Shown: positions 9,752-19,606, numbered from the stretch's first letter. The stretch: DNA of 64,000 nt from Tenacibaculum discolor (GCF_003664185.1 NZ_RCCS01000005.1:310001-374000), one strand, 5' to 3'. Numbers and translations are program-made. The notes: a model not told the origin generated them from the letters alone.

Positions 9752-11092
9752 ATGATGAACTGGGAACAACTCCTTTCTTTAAAGCGTTTTGGTGATACTC
9801 AAAAACGTGAGCGAGCAAAACAAGACGAAACTCGTTTGGGTTTTGAGGTAGATTTTGATAGAATTATATTTTCATCGGCTTTTCGTAGTCTACAAGACAA
9901 AACACAGGTAATTCCATTATCAAAAACTGATTTTGTCCATACACGTTTAACGCATAGTTTAGAAGTATCAGTTGTAGGGCGTACGTTGGGACGAAGAGTA
10001 GGTAAAGAGCTGTTAGAGCGTCATCCACACTTAAAAGAATTAGGGTATACTTTTAATGATTTTGGTGCCATTGTAGCTGCAGCATCGGTAATGCATGATA
10101 TAGGAAACCCCCCGTTCGGACATTCAGGAGAAAAAGCCATTGGAGAATACTTTAAAACAGGAAAAGGGCTTCAGTATAAAGATCAATTAACTGATTCGGA
10201 ATATCAAGATTTAATAGATTTTGAAGGAAATGCCAACGGATTTAAAATTCTTACAGAAAACAGAGAAGGAGTTCAAGGTGGTTTACGTTTGTCGTATGCG
10301 ACTCTAGGAGCTTTTTTAAAGTACCCTAAAGAGAGTTTACCAAAGAAACCAACCAGTCATATAGTAGATAAGAAATACGGCTTTTTTCAGTCAGAAAAAG
10401 ATGCTTTTTTAGATGTAGCTCAAGATTTAGGATTATTAAAAAAGGAATCTGAAGGAGTTTCTTATTACCGACATCCATTAGCGTATTTAGTAGAAGCAGC
10501 AGATGATATTTGTTATACAATTATCGATTTTGAAGATGGAATCAATCTAGGTTTAATCGAAGAAGATTATGCTTTAGAGTATATGATTATGTTGGTAAAA
10601 GATGCTATTGATAGCAAAAAATACCATTCATTACAACACACTAAAGATCGGGTAAGTTATTTACGAGCTTTAGCCATAGGAGTATTAATTAATGAAGCAG
10701 TGACTATCTTTTTAGATAATGAAGAAGCCATTTTAAATGGAACATTTGATAAAGGATTGTTAGATAAGTGTAAATATGAAGCTCAGATTAATGATATTAT
10801 TAAAATAAGCGTTGATAAAATTTACAGAAGTAAAGAAGTTGTTGAAAAAGAAGTAGCAGGATATAAAATTATTGCAGATTTATTAGATGTTTTTGTAACA
10901 GCTTTAAATAATAAATTTGATAGTAGACAATCTAATTATGATAAGTTAGTATTGAACTTAATTCCACAAGAGTATCAACAAGAAAAAGAAAGCCTATACG
11001 ATAGAATTATGCAAATCTCTAGCTACGTCGCAGGTTTATCTGATGGGTATGCTATTCGTTTACACAGAAAAATAATGGGGAATATTAGTTAG
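9752..11092 (+). CDS. dgt: Deoxyguanosinetriphosphate triphosphohydrolase (dNTPase, HD superfamily)
   Basis: A 446-residue HD-domain enzyme that hydrolyses dNTPs to deoxynucleosides and triphosphate. Metal-site motifs are visible: H68 in TRLTHSLEV and the H115-D116 pair in ASVMHDIGNPPFGHSGE, with a later Asp in AADDICYTIIDFEDG. The N-terminus with the FRSLQDKTQV block is typical of bacterial dGTPases. Two ATGs (9752, 9755) are adjacent; I use the first. Its position just after the ribonucleotide reductase genes puts a dNTP-destroying enzyme beside the dNTP-making one, suggesting pool control. A strong terminator follows. Confidence 0.94.
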   Translation: MMNWEQLLSLKRFGDTQKRERAKQDETRLGFEVDFDRIIFSSAFRSLQDKTQVIPLSKTDFVHTRLTHSLEVSVVGRTLGRRVGKELLERHPHLKELGYTFNDFGAIVAAASVMHDIGNPPFGHSGEKAIGEYFKTGKGLQYKDQLTDSEYQDLIDFEGNANGFKILTENREGVQGGLRLSYATLGAFLKYPKESLPKKPTSHIVDKKYGFFQSEKDAFLDVAQDLGLLKKESEGVSYYRHPLAYLVEAADDICYTIIDFEDGINLGLIEEDYALEYMIMLVKDAIDSKKYHSLQHTKDRVSYLRALAIGVLINEAVTIFLDNEEAILNGTFDKGLLDKCKYEAQINDIIKISVDKIYRSKEVVEKEVAGYKIIADLLDVFVTALNNKFDSRQSNYDKLVLNLIPQEYQQEKESLYDRIMQISSYVAGLSDGYAIRLHRKIMGNIS

Positions 11093-11110
11093 TTATGAAC
11101 TTCATAAAAT

Positions 11111-11142
11111 AAAAAAGAGATGTTATTTAGCATCTCTTTTTT
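11111..11142. terminator. Bidirectional terminator between dgt and the DUF3109 gene
   Basis: A 12-bp stem AAAAAAGAGATG/CATCTCTTTTTT (11111-11122, 11131-11142) with an 8-nt loop. A and T flanks let it serve both converging genes. Confidence 0.88.
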
Positions 11143-11153
11143 ATTTTATATAA

Positions 11154-11726
11154 TTATTTTTTTAGTTGTTTCTCAGCAATTTTTTCAAGCTCATCATACC
11201 AATTTTGTCCAAATTTTCTAATTAAAGCTTGTTTTACAAATTTGTATACAGGAACACTCAACTCTTTTCCTAAAGAGCAAGCATCGTCACAAATTTCCCA
11301 TTTGTGGTAGTTTACAGCTGCAAACTCACTATAATCTTTTACACGAACAGGGTACAAATGACAAGAAACAGGCTTTTTCCAATCCACAATACCTTGGTTA
11401 TATGCTTCTTCAATGGCACATAGGGCAGTGCCCTTATCATCAAAAATAACATAGGCACAATCAGCATCATTAATTAAGGGAGTTTCTAGTTCACCAAAAT
11501 CACTAGTAACCCAAGTACCTTGCTTTTCAATAGCTTCAATTCCTTCTTTTCGTAAAAACGGTTTTATCTTAGGGTAAATTTCCTCTAAAATTGTTGTTTC
11601 CTCTTTTTCAAGGGGTGCACCTGCATCACCATCTATACAACAAGCTCCTTTGCATGCAGATAAGTTACAGACAAACTCTTTTTCTATAAGGTCTTCTGAA
11701 ACTATTGTTTTTCCTAATTGAAACAT
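11154..11726 (-). CDS. DUF3109 family cysteine-rich protein
   Basis: A 190-residue cytoplasmic protein of the DUF3109 family, widespread in Bacteroidota and of unknown function. Cysteines cluster as in YkgJ-like metal-binding proteins: C20, C25, C29 and C30 (VCNLSACKGACC), C90, C103, C122 in SCHLYPVRV, and C146 and C150. The pattern suggests bound zinc or an Fe-S centre, but this is inference. It has its own transcription unit, convergent with dgt and divergent from marC. A 7-bp inverted repeat GGAAGTT/AACTTCC (11744-11763) sits just upstream of the start. Confidence 0.85.
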   Translation of the reverse strand: MFQLGKTIVSEDLIEKEFVCNLSACKGACCIDGDAGAPLEKEETTILEEIYPKIKPFLRKEGIEAIEKQGTWVTSDFGELETPLINDADCAYVIFDDKGTALCAIEEAYNQGIVDWKKPVSCHLYPVRVKDYSEFAAVNYHKWEICDDACSLGKELSVPVYKFVKQALIRKFGQNWYDELEKIAEKQLKK

Positions 11727-11835
11727 AATTTGTGTTTAAAATTGGAAGTTTGTATTAACTTCCCGTAAATTTAAATGCAAAAATACTAGATTGTAACATT
11801 ACTTATATAATTTTGCACGCGAAAATATATCAACT

Positions 11836-12417
11836 ATGGACTTTAACTTCAAAGAAATTTTTACTGCCTTTATGGTATTGTTTGCGGTAATTGATATTGT
11901 TGGAAACATTCCTATCATTATTGATTTACGTAAAAAAGTAGGACACATTCAATCAGAAAAAGCTTCTGTAATAGCAGGATTTATTATGATTCTGTTTTTA
12001 TTCTTAGGACAGCGACTATTAAATTTAATAGGTATAGATGTACACTCATTTGCAGTAGCAGGTGCATTTATTTTATTTTTTCTAGCATTAGAAATGATAT
12101 TAGGAATTACTCTTTATAAAGAAGATGATGAAGAAGCATTAAGTGCAACGGTTTTTCCGTTAGCATTTCCATTAATTGCAGGCCCTGGTAGTTTAACAAC
12201 ATTACTTTCATTACGAGCAGAATTTAATCTTGAAAATATTATTGTAGCTGTTTTATTAAATGTAATTGTAATTTATATTGTGTTAAAAACATCTAGTAAG
12301 ATTGAAAAAGTAATTGGGCCAAACGGAATTAAAATTATTAGAAAAATATTTGGTGTAATTTTATTAGCTATAGCAGTTAAATTATTTGCAGCTAATTTTA
12401 AAATGTTGATAGCGTAA
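11836..12417 (+). CDS. marC: MarC family integral membrane protein
   Basis: A 193-residue inner-membrane protein with about six hydrophobic helices. The N-terminal signature (AFMVLFAVIDIVGNIPIIIDL) and the central PLAFPLIAGPGSLTTLL match MarC/UPF0056. Such proteins have been described as possible amino-acid exporters; the link to multiple antibiotic resistance was not upheld, so the substrate is open. A -7-like TAATTTTG lies at 11808-11815, with the nearest TTG only 14 nt upstream. The next gene starts 1 nt after the stop, so the two are translationally linked. Confidence 0.88.
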   Translation: MDFNFKEIFTAFMVLFAVIDIVGNIPIIIDLRKKVGHIQSEKASVIAGFIMILFLFLGQRLLNLIGIDVHSFAVAGAFILFFLALEMILGITLYKEDDEEALSATVFPLAFPLIAGPGSLTTLLSLRAEFNLENIIVAVLLNVIVIYIVLKTSSKIEKVIGPNGIKIIRKIFGVILLAIAVKLFAANFKMLIA

Positions 12418-12418
12418 T

Positions 12419-13033
12419 ATGATTTTTGATGTACTCATTGTAGGAGGTGGAGTATCAGGAATGCAATGTGCCTTAGTTTTAGGTTCTGCACTTACTAAAG
12501 AATATGCCAAGGGTAAAAAAGTAGGTATTATAATGCATCAGCGTTCTTCTCACTTGCAAGATGCGCTTTTTAACAATGTCCTTGGGTTAGTTCCTGGAAC
12601 TTTAGGAAAAGATATTTTAGAGGAGGGTAGAGGTCAGTTAGAAGAATTATACCCTGAAGTATCTCAAATTGAGAATGAAAAAGTAATAGCTGTTTTTGAA
12701 GAGGAAAATAAGTACAAAGTTGTTACAAACAAAAAAGAATATTACAGTAATAATGTAGTTATTGCACTCAATTACTCTAAGCCTTTTGATATAGCAGGAT
12801 TAGAACAATATGTAGAACGTCATATTCGTGCAAATGCAATAAAGGACAGAATACAACTACGTAATTTTAATCATCTAATTAAAGAAGGGCTATATGTCTG
12901 TGGAACTTTAGCAGGTTGGAGAAGTCAGTTTGCAATAGCAGCCGGTAGTGGAGCAAGTGTAGCGACAGATATTTTAACTCTATGGAATGATAATGTGCCT
13001 ACCAAAGTACATGATAAACATAAAAAAGATTAA
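12419..13033 (+). CDS. Short FAD/NAD(P)-binding oxidoreductase-like protein
   Basis: A 204-residue protein with a Rossmann GxGxxG-type motif (VGGGVSG, residues 8-14) at the N-terminus and a C-terminal FAD-contact block GLYVCGTLAGWRSQFAIAAG near 152-171, as in thioredoxin reductases and related flavoproteins. The NADPH-binding domain and CxxC that sit between these halves in true thioredoxin reductases are missing, and the length is about two thirds of that family. It may be a flavoprotein with a partner reductase or an unusual single-domain enzyme. It is in an operon with marC (1-nt gap) and the endonuclease (16-nt gap). Confidence 0.75.
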   Translation: MIFDVLIVGGGVSGMQCALVLGSALTKEYAKGKKVGIIMHQRSSHLQDALFNNVLGLVPGTLGKDILEEGRGQLEELYPEVSQIENEKVIAVFEEENKYKVVTNKKEYYSNNVVIALNYSKPFDIAGLEQYVERHIRANAIKDRIQLRNFNHLIKEGLYVCGTLAGWRSQFAIAAGSGASVATDILTLWNDNVPTKVHDKHKKD

Positions 13034-13049
13034 TTATTTAATATAAATC

Positions 13050-14459
13050 ATGAAGAAATTAATAGGAGTAATAGCAATGTTAGCATTGTTTATTAACTGT
13101 GGGGGAAGTGACAGTGAAGTTGTACCACCAAAAGAAGATAAGGTTATTGCTCTAAATGACTCTTACGATGTAACAGAAGATACAGCTTCTGAATTAAACT
13201 TCTTATCAAATGATACGTATACGCAAGGAAGTGTAGAAGTGTCTTTTCCTTCAACTTCTAAGGAAAATGGTGTAATAACTCAAGCCAACAATAAAATCAC
13301 CTATACACCAGCTAAAAGTTTCGTAGGAGTAGATTCTTTTACTTATACAATATGTAGTACAAAAGAAGAAGATAAATGTGCAACAGCAACAGTAAGTATA
13401 ACTGTTGTAGATCAAGGGAATCCAGAAGCAAAAGATGATGCTTATACTACACAAAAAAACACAGAAATTACGATTAGTAATTTCTTAGAAAATGACAGTC
13501 TAATTGATGATGCGCAATTAGATGCTATTAACAGTTCTAATGCAAAAGGATCAGTTACCTTAAATAGTAATGGAACAATAACATATATACCACAAGCTGA
13601 TTTTGTAGGTAATGACACGTTTACGTATACAATTTGTGATGATGATGCTACAAAAAGTTGTTCTGCAGCCACTATAACCATTAAGGTAGAAGAGCCTTCT
13701 AATAATGCAGGGAGTTTTAATATACCTTCTGAATTAGCTGAATATTATAAAAATACCGATTTCAAATTGACGGGTAATGCCTTAAAAGAAGAATTAGCTA
13801 CAACGATAATAAGCACAAATACTACCAACTTATCATATACTCCTGGTGTATGGGACGTATTAAAACAATCTGATTTAGATCCTACAGACAATACTAAGGT
13901 GGTTTTAATTTATGGTTATGACGATACAGATGGTAATTATGTAACAGATAGAACTCGTAGTAAAGACGCAAATGGCGGAAATACAGGAGACTGGAATAGA
14001 GAGCATGTGTTTCCAAAATCACTAGGAACGCCTGATTTAGGTACATCTGGTCCAGGAGCAGATGCACATCATTTAAGACCATCAGATGTGAGTTTTAACT
14101 CTCAAAGAGGAAATAAACTATTTGCTACTGGTTCTGGAAATGCAGGAGATGTTTCTGGAAACTGGTATCCAGGTGATGAATGGAAAGGTGATGTAGCACG
14201 TATGATGATGTATATGTACTTACGTTATGGTAGTCAATGTTTACCAAAAAATGTAGCTGTAGGATCTGTTGTAGCGTCAGATAGTAATATGGTTGATTTG
14301 TTATTAGAGTGGAATGCTCAAGATCCTGTTTCAGATTTAGAAATACAACGAAACAATATTGTTGCTAATGAACAAGGAAATAGAAACCCATTTATTGATA
14401 ACCCTTACCTAGCTACAGTAATTTGGAGTGGTAATGAAGCTGAAAATACTTGGAAATAA
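13050..14459 (+). CDS. Surface endonuclease I family lipoprotein with Ig-like repeats
   Basis: A 469-residue predicted outer-surface nuclease. MKKLIGVIAMLALFINC is a lipoprotein signal (lipid Cys 17). Two cadherin/Big-type repeats follow (about 33-120 and 127-213), each with TYTPAKSFVG.DSFTYTICS or TYIPQADFVGNDTFTYTICD. The C-terminal part (about 225-469) is an EndA/NucM-type endonuclease I with the catalytic DWNREHVFPKS (H319) and the AHHLRPSD block (339-346), followed by FNSQRGN. It probably degrades extracellular DNA or RNA for nutrients. It ends directly after the nuclease domain, with no recognisable type IX sorting domain, fitting lipid anchoring. A strong terminator follows. Confidence 0.9.
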   Translation: MKKLIGVIAMLALFINCGGSDSEVVPPKEDKVIALNDSYDVTEDTASELNFLSNDTYTQGSVEVSFPSTSKENGVITQANNKITYTPAKSFVGVDSFTYTICSTKEEDKCATATVSITVVDQGNPEAKDDAYTTQKNTEITISNFLENDSLIDDAQLDAINSSNAKGSVTLNSNGTITYIPQADFVGNDTFTYTICDDDATKSCSAATITIKVEEPSNNAGSFNIPSELAEYYKNTDFKLTGNALKEELATTIISTNTTNLSYTPGVWDVLKQSDLDPTDNTKVVLIYGYDDTDGNYVTDRTRSKDANGGNTGDWNREHVFPKSLGTPDLGTSGPGADAHHLRPSDVSFNSQRGNKLFATGSGNAGDVSGNWYPGDEWKGDVARMMMYMYLRYGSQCLPKNVAVGSVVASDSNMVDLLLEWNAQDPVSDLEIQRNNIVANEQGNRNPFIDNPYLATVIWSGNEAENTWK

Positions 14460-14482
14460 AGTATAAGTAAAATTAAAGAAGC

Positions 14483-14512
14483 AAAAGCCTGAGTATATGC
14501 TCAGGCTTTTTT
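14483..14512 (+). terminator. Terminator of the endonuclease I operon
   Basis: An 11-bp stem AAAAGCCTGAG/CTCAGGCTTTT (14483-14493, 14500-14510), 6-nt loop, then TT. Confidence 0.88.
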
Positions 14513-14629
14513 GAATTAATAATAGATAGTCCCCCACAGATTATCATATTGTAATCATTAGCGACAAATGTATCTTCTTTTTATTCTTTTAAATTATAAA
14601 AAGGCATGAGTGTGTAAATATCAAGCATA

Positions 14630-14659
14630 AAAAAACCGAAGCGTTAGCTTCGGTTTTTT
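14630..14659 (-). terminator. Terminator of the sdhCAB operon
   Basis: A 13-bp stem AAAAAACCGAAGC/GCTTCGGTTTTTT (14630-14642, 14647-14659) with a GTTA loop, 21 nt beyond the sdhB stop on the minus strand. Confidence 0.9.
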
Positions 14660-14680
14660 CTATATAAGTAAGGTTGTGTT

Positions 14681-15427
14681 TTATCCTTTAAAACTAGCTT
14701 TTAAGAACTCAGAGTTCATACGAGCAATGTTTTCTAAAGAAATTCCTTTAGGACATTCAATTTCACAAGCTCCAGTGTTTGTACAGTTACCAAAACCTTC
14801 TAAATCCATTTGAGCAACCATGTTTTTAACACGCTCAGTAGCCTCTACTTGACCTTGAGGTAGTAAAGCATACTGAGATACTTTAGCTCCCACAAATAAC
14901 ATTGCAGAAGAGTTTTTACATGTAGCTACACAAGCACCACAACCAATACAAGTTGCAGCATCCATAGCTTTATCAGCATTTTCTTTAGGAACTAAGATAG
15001 CATTTGCATCTGTGGTGTTTCCTGACGTGTTTACTGAAATATAACCACCTGCTTGTTGAATTCTTTCAAAAGAACCTCTATCAACTACTAAATCTTTAAT
15101 TACTGGAAAAGCAGCAGCTCTAAATGGCTCAATTGTAATAGTGTCGCCATCTTTAAACATACGCATGTGTAACTGACAAGTAGTTACTCCACGGTCAGGG
15201 CCATGTGCTTCACCGTTAATGTACATAGAACACATACCGCAAATTCCTTCACGACAGTCGTGATCGAATGCTACAGGCTCTTCACCAGTGTTTACTAATT
15301 GTTCATTTAATACGTCCATCATTTCTAAGAAAGACATATGCTCAGAAATATCGGTCACCTTATATTCGACCATTTTTCCTTTATCACTTGCGTTTTTTTG
15401 ACGCCAAATTTTAAGTGTTAAATTCAT
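14681..15427 (-). CDS. sdhB: Succinate dehydrogenase/fumarate reductase iron-sulfur subunit
   Basis: A 248-residue electron-transfer subunit. The N-terminal plant-type ferredoxin domain carries the [2Fe-2S] cysteines ([12 protein letters not shown], then TTCQ), and the C-terminal domain carries [11 protein letters not shown] and the [14 protein letters not shown] set for the [4Fe-4S] and [3Fe-4S] centres. It passes electrons from SdhA to the membrane b subunit. Last gene of sdhCAB; 9 nt separate it from sdhA. Confidence 0.97.
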   Translation of the reverse strand: MNLTLKIWRQKNASDKGKMVEYKVTDISEHMSFLEMMDVLNEQLVNTGEEPVAFDHDCREGICGMCSMYINGEAHGPDRGVTTCQLHMRMFKDGDTITIEPFRAAAFPVIKDLVVDRGSFERIQQAGGYISVNTSGNTTDANAILVPKENADKAMDAATCIGCGACVATCKNSSAMLFVGAKVSQYALLPQGQVEATERVKNMVAQMDLEGFGNCTNTGACEIECPKGISLENIARMNSEFLKASFKG

Positions 15428-15436
15428 AATTCTCTC

Positions 15437-17452
15437 TTATTTGTATGAACGTTGTTTTAATTCAATATCGTTAAACTCTAATTCTTCTTTGTGTAAAACA
15501 GCATCAGCTGGTTCACCTTTATATTCCCAAGCAGCAACGTAAGCAAAATTAGCATCATCACGTTTTGCTTCTCCTTTTTGAGGCCCGTCTAATTCAACAG
15601 ACTCTTCTCTAAAGTGACCTCCACAAGATTCTGTTCTGTTTAAGGCATCTTTAGCGAATAATTCTCCAAGCTCTAAAAAATCAGCAACTCTTCCTGCTTT
15701 TTCTAATTCTGGGTTCATTTCATTCGCATCTCCTGGAACAGTTACGTTTTTCCAGAAGTCTTCGCGTAACGCTTTAATTTCAGCCATAGCTTCTTTTAAA
15801 CCTTGTTCGTTACGTGCCATTCCACATTTTTCCCACATGATTTTTCCTAATTTCTTGTGGTAATAATCTACAGAATGTTCTCCTTTATTGTTAATGAAGA
15901 AATTGATACGATCTTTAACTGCTTTCTCAGCTTCTTCAAATTCTTTAGTTTCAGTTGAAATTTTACCTGTACGGATATCATTAGATAAGTAATTACCGAT
16001 TGTATAAGGTAATACGAAATATCCGTCAGCTAAACCTTGCATTAATGCAGAAGCTCCTAAACGGTTAGCACCGTGATCAGAGAAGTTTGCTTCACCAATA
16101 GCATAACAACCATCAATGGTAGTCATTAAGTTATAATCTACCCAAATTCCACCCATTGTATAGTGAGTTGCAGGATAAATCATCATTGGTGTTTTATACG
16201 GATTGTCATCAACAATCTTCTCATACATTTGGAATAAGTTCCCGTATTTAGCCTCTACTACTTTTTCACCTTCCTCAATAATTTTTTCTTGAGTAGGGTT
16301 TTTAATTCCGTGTAATTTACACTGCTCTTTACCGTAACGTTCAATCGCCGATTTAAAATCTAAGTAAACAGCCTCTCCTGTAGCGTTTACACCATAACCA
16401 GCATCACAACGCTCTTTTGCAGCACGAGAAGCTACATCACGAGGTACTAAGTTACCAAATGCAGGATATCTTCTTTCTAAGTAATAATCTCTATCTTGTT
16501 CAGCAATTTGAGTTGGTTTTAATTTTCCTTCTCTAATTGCTAATACATCTTCCATTTTCTTAGGAACCCAAATACGACCATCATTACGTAACGATTCTGA
16601 CATTAAGGTTAATTTAGACTGGTAGTCACCTGAACGAGGAATACAAGTTGGGTGAATTTGCGTGTAACAAGGGTTTGCAAAGAATGCTCCTTTTTTGTGA
16701 ACTTTCCAAGCTGCTGTTGCATTAGACCCCATTGCGTTGGTTGATAAGAAATACACATTTCCGTATCCACCAGAAGCAATTACTACTGCGTGTGCAGAGT
16801 GACGCTCAATTTCACCAGTAACTAAGTTACGAGCAATAATACCACGAGCCTTTCCATCAACAATTACCAAGTCTAACATTTCATGACGATTGAACATTTC
16901 AATCTTACCACGAGCAATTTGACGGTTCATTGCTGAATAAGCTCCTAATAATAACTGCTGACCAGTTTGGCCTTTCGCATAGAAAGTACGAGATACTAAT
17001 ACCCCACCAAACGAACGGTTATCTAATTGTCCACCATAATCACGAGCAAAAGGAACTCCTTGTGCCACACATTGATCGATGATGTTTGCAGAAACCTCAG
17101 CTAAACGGTAAACGTTTGCTTCACGAGAACGGTAATCTCCACCTTTTACTGTATCGTAAAATAAACGGTAAAAAGAGTCACCATCTCCTTGATAGTTTTT
17201 TGCAGCGTTAATACCACCTTGTGCTGCAATAGAGTGTGCACGACGAGGTGAATCTTGGTAAGCAAAAGCTTTAACGTTATATCCTAATTCTGCTAAAGTT
17301 GCAGAAGCAGAACCACCCGCTAAACCAGTACCTACTACAATAACGTCAATTAAACGCTTGTTAGCAGGGTTTACCAAGTCAATTTTATCTTTATAAGTTG
17401 TCCATTTATCTTTTAATGGACCTTTTGGAATTTTTGAATCTAAAGTTGCCAT
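15437..17452 (-). CDS. sdhA: Succinate dehydrogenase/fumarate reductase flavoprotein subunit
   Basis: A 671-residue catalytic subunit that oxidises succinate to fumarate. The FAD-binding [10 protein letters not shown] motif is near residue 42, and the covalent-FAD histidine region [12 protein letters not shown] is near 73-84. The substrate-site [10 protein letters not shown] region and the C-terminal [12 protein letters not shown] block are visible. The sequence resembles the longer fumarate-reductase-like SdhA of Bacteroidota and epsilonproteobacteria rather than the E. coli SDH type. It lies 12 nt downstream of sdhC. Confidence 0.97.
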   Translation of the reverse strand: MATLDSKIPKGPLKDKWTTYKDKIDLVNPANKRLIDVIVVGTGLAGGSASATLAELGYNVKAFAYQDSPRRAHSIAAQGGINAAKNYQGDGDSFYRLFYDTVKGGDYRSREANVYRLAEVSANIIDQCVAQGVPFARDYGGQLDNRSFGGVLVSRTFYAKGQTGQQLLLGAYSAMNRQIARGKIEMFNRHEMLDLVIVDGKARGIIARNLVTGEIERHSAHAVVIASGGYGNVYFLSTNAMGSNATAAWKVHKKGAFFANPCYTQIHPTCIPRSGDYQSKLTLMSESLRNDGRIWVPKKMEDVLAIREGKLKPTQIAEQDRDYYLERRYPAFGNLVPRDVASRAAKERCDAGYGVNATGEAVYLDFKSAIERYGKEQCKLHGIKNPTQEKIIEEGEKVVEAKYGNLFQMYEKIVDDNPYKTPMMIYPATHYTMGGIWVDYNLMTTIDGCYAIGEANFSDHGANRLGASALMQGLADGYFVLPYTIGNYLSNDIRTGKISTETKEFEEAEKAVKDRINFFINNKGEHSVDYYHKKLGKIMWEKCGMARNEQGLKEAMAEIKALREDFWKNVTVPGDANEMNPELEKAGRVADFLELGELFAKDALNRTESCGGHFREESVELDGPQKGEAKRDDANFAYVAAWEYKGEPADAVLHKEELEFNDIELKQRSYK

Positions 17453-17464
17453 ACTTGTTGCGTA

Positions 17465-18142
17465 TTAGTGATTGAAATGATGAAATAATGCAATAATTAC
17501 GAATCCTAACGGAATTAAGATTGCGTAAAGCTTACCAAAAGTTTTCAATCCTTTAGTATATTTATTATTTGCTCCCACAGATTGGAAAGCAGAATTAAAT
17601 CCGTGTAATAAGTGTAAAGCTAAGAATACAAAAGCAATTACATAAGCACCAACTCTAATAGGGCTTAAGAATTTGTGTTGTAATTCATGGAAGTACCTAA
17701 ACTCACCATTGTGTAAACCACTCCAATCACCTTGAATAAATTTGGTGTTGATTTCAGGAAACCAAAAATCGATAAAGTGTAATACAATAAATGCTAAAAT
17801 AGCAGCTCCACTGTAAATCATGTTTCTACTCATCCAAGTAGAATTTGCAGCTCCGTTATTTTTAGCATAGCTAACTTTACGTGCACTTTTGTTTTTAATT
17901 TCTAAGATGAATCCCATTACAAAGTGAAACACTACACCAATAATTAAAATTGGTTGCATTACATATTGAATTAACGGATTCGTCCCCATAAAGTGCGACA
18001 ATTTGTTAAATGTTGCTCCGTTATCTGGAAAAATCGAAGTAATGTTAATTGCAAAATGTTGTAATAAGAAAAACATCAGGAAGAATGCCGAAAGTGCCAT
18101 GGCAAACTTTCTTCCGATAGAAGATTTTAGTAATCCGCTCAT
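17465..18142 (-). CDS. sdhC: Succinate dehydrogenase cytochrome b subunit (b558 family)
   Basis: A 225-residue membrane anchor with about five transmembrane helices, consistent with a single-subunit di-heme cytochrome b as in B. subtilis and other Bacteroidota. Candidate heme histidines lie in the helices (LQHFAIN near residue 28, VFHFVMG near 72, LHFIDFW near 121, LHLLHGF near 182). It transfers electrons to or from menaquinone. First gene of the operon; a good promoter lies 29-60 nt upstream. Confidence 0.94.
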   Translation of the reverse strand: MSGLLKSSIGRKFAMALSAFFLMFFLLQHFAINITSIFPDNGATFNKLSHFMGTNPLIQYVMQPILIIGVVFHFVMGFILEIKNKSARKVSYAKNNGAANSTWMSRNMIYSGAAILAFIVLHFIDFWFPEINTKFIQGDWSGLHNGEFRYFHELQHKFLSPIRVGAYVIAFVFLALHLLHGFNSAFQSVGANNKYTKGLKTFGKLYAILIPLGFVIIALFHHFNH

Positions 18143-18170
18143 TATTTTGTTTGTTGATTAAATAATAGCA

Positions 18171-18202
18171 CAAATTTAAGAGGATGACAGTACTTGAACA
18201 AA
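18171..18202 (-). promoter_or_regulatory. Bacteroidota-type promoter of sdhCAB
   Basis: On the minus strand, TTTG (complement of 18199-18202), a 20-nt spacer, then TAAATTTG (complement of 18171-18178). This fits the sigma-ABfr consensus TTTG-N19-TAnnTTTG and lies just ahead of sdhC. Confidence 0.7.
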
Positions 18203-18325
18203 CTTTACGAATTGTTTTCTTAAATATTTAGAATGGGTTTAAATAATAGTTTTAAAAAACTGTTTTTCTTAATGTTTATGAGGGTATGAATGGAGGTGAG
18301 TCAATGTTTTTGTTTGTAGATGCTT

Positions 18326-18910
18326 TTAAAAACCGTATTTTCTAAACGTTAAATTAACTCTTGGGTTTAAATATTTAGGGTTTTCGGGTAGGCTATGTTC
18401 ATAGTATTCTTGACAGCGTTCTTCCATAACCAACAAACTTCCGTGCTTTAAAAGTATTTTGTTTTCAACCATCGTTTTGTTTTCTCGGATATAAAATAAA
18501 CGTTCTTCACCTAAACTAATTGAAGGAATAATATCAGTGTTTCCAAAAGCCATTTTATCTGAGTGATAATCAATACCAGAGTTTCCATCAGGATAATAAA
18601 TACAAACACAAGTTTTAAATTCTTGTCCAGTAAGTTCTTCAATCTGTTTTTTTATTGGAAACATATATTTTGGCCATTCCATAATGTTTCCCCAATCTGA
18701 TTTTGGAAAAACATTTTTCCTTATCAAATCAGAGTCAACAAACATTAATTTACCAAAGTTATATTTAATTACATCACCAGAAGGAAGTTTCATTTCCATC
18801 ATATTAGTGAGTTCAGAGAGGATTGTTAATTGCTTAAATAACTCTGTAGCATCTTTTTTAGTTAAAAAATTAGGGCTGTAACTGATAACATTGTTAATAT
18901 TAGTTGACAT
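18326..18910 (-). CDS. AlkB-like 2-oxoglutarate/Fe(II)-dependent dioxygenase
   Basis: A 194-residue protein of the AlkB family (2OG-FeII_Oxy_2). The iron triad is visible: H116-x-D118 in DYHSDKM and H172 in YEHSLP. Arginines R184 and R190 in RVNLTFRKYG bind 2-oxoglutarate in this family. AlkB enzymes oxidatively remove alkyl groups from DNA or RNA bases; this branch is the compact plant/bacterial type. It is third in a same-strand run with the alpha/beta hydrolase (9-nt gap) and an exported protein. No clear terminator follows before the sdh promoter region. Confidence 0.87.
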   Translation of the reverse strand: MSTNINNVISYSPNFLTKKDATELFKQLTILSELTNMMEMKLPSGDVIKYNFGKLMFVDSDLIRKNVFPKSDWGNIMEWPKYMFPIKKQIEELTGQEFKTCVCIYYPDGNSGIDYHSDKMAFGNTDIIPSISLGEERLFYIRENKTMVENKILLKHGSLLVMEERCQEYYEHSLPENPKYLNPRVNLTFRKYGF

Positions 18911-18919
18911 TTTATATTG

Positions 18920-19606
18920 TTAGTTGATGGTTAAGTTCAGTATTGATGCCAATTCTTCAGGTTTTTCAAGAGGAACTATATGACCACAATTCTGAATCAT
19001 TATATATGTTCCTTTTTCAGTTTTATTGGTAAACTCTTTTAGTTTTTTTGGGTTGATAAGCGCATCATTTTCGGCAGCAAGAAAAAGGATAGGTATGTTT
19101 AAATTTAAAACTTTTTGTGAAATATTTAATCTAGTTGAAGTTGCTTTTAATTGACGGAGTAGTACATCTTTTCCTAAATCAGCATCCATTTTTTTAATAA
19201 CAGAAATAATTTCGGAATTACTGTGATTATCTGGATGTAGAAATTGTTGAATTCTTGCTTGAGAGATTCCTTTGTAGGTGTGTTTTTCTAAAAAGTCAAT
19301 AGTGCTTTTTCTCAGTTGAATTTCTGAATCACTCAATCCATCAGTGTTGGCAGCAACTACAACTAACTTTTTTACTTTTTCAGGATAATGAACACTAAAG
19401 TTCATGGCGGAAAATCCACCTAAAGAAAACCCAATAATTGTAGCAGGTTCTTCAATGTGATTCAGTATAATTTGATTAATTTCCTCAAAAGAATTAGCAG
19501 GAGTAATATCGATATAAATTGGAAGGATGTTTTTTAGTTTAGGAAAAACATATTGCCACAAATCTATTGTGCACATTGTACCTGAAATTACATATACTTT
19601 TTGCAT
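18920..19606 (-). CDS. Alpha/beta hydrolase
   Basis: A 228-residue cytoplasmic hydrolase. The nucleophile elbow GFSLGG places Ser at 61. The likely Asp is D181 (AENDALINP) and the His H209 (NCGHIVPLEKP), giving a complete triad. The short cap region (about 95-155) is helical. The fold is of the MenH/BioH-like esterase group; the substrate cannot be told. It starts immediately after the upstream gene's stop with no spacer. Confidence 0.85.
   Translation of the reverse strand: MQKVYVISGTMCTIDLWQYVFPKLKNILPIYIDITPANSFEEINQIILNHIEEPATIIGFSLGGFSAMNFSVHYPEKVKKLVVVAANTDGLSDSEIQLRKSTIDFLEKHTYKGISQARIQQFLHPDNHSNSEIISVIKKMDADLGKDVLLRQLKATSTRLNISQKVLNLNIPILFLAAENDALINPKKLKEFTNKTEKGTYIMIQNCGHIVPLEKPEELASILNLTIN

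Noticed and set aside
18288-18347. A 19-codon plus-strand frame (MNGGESMFLF...) downstream of the alkB-like gene
   Set aside because: It overlaps the alkB-like 3' end and has no supporting context.
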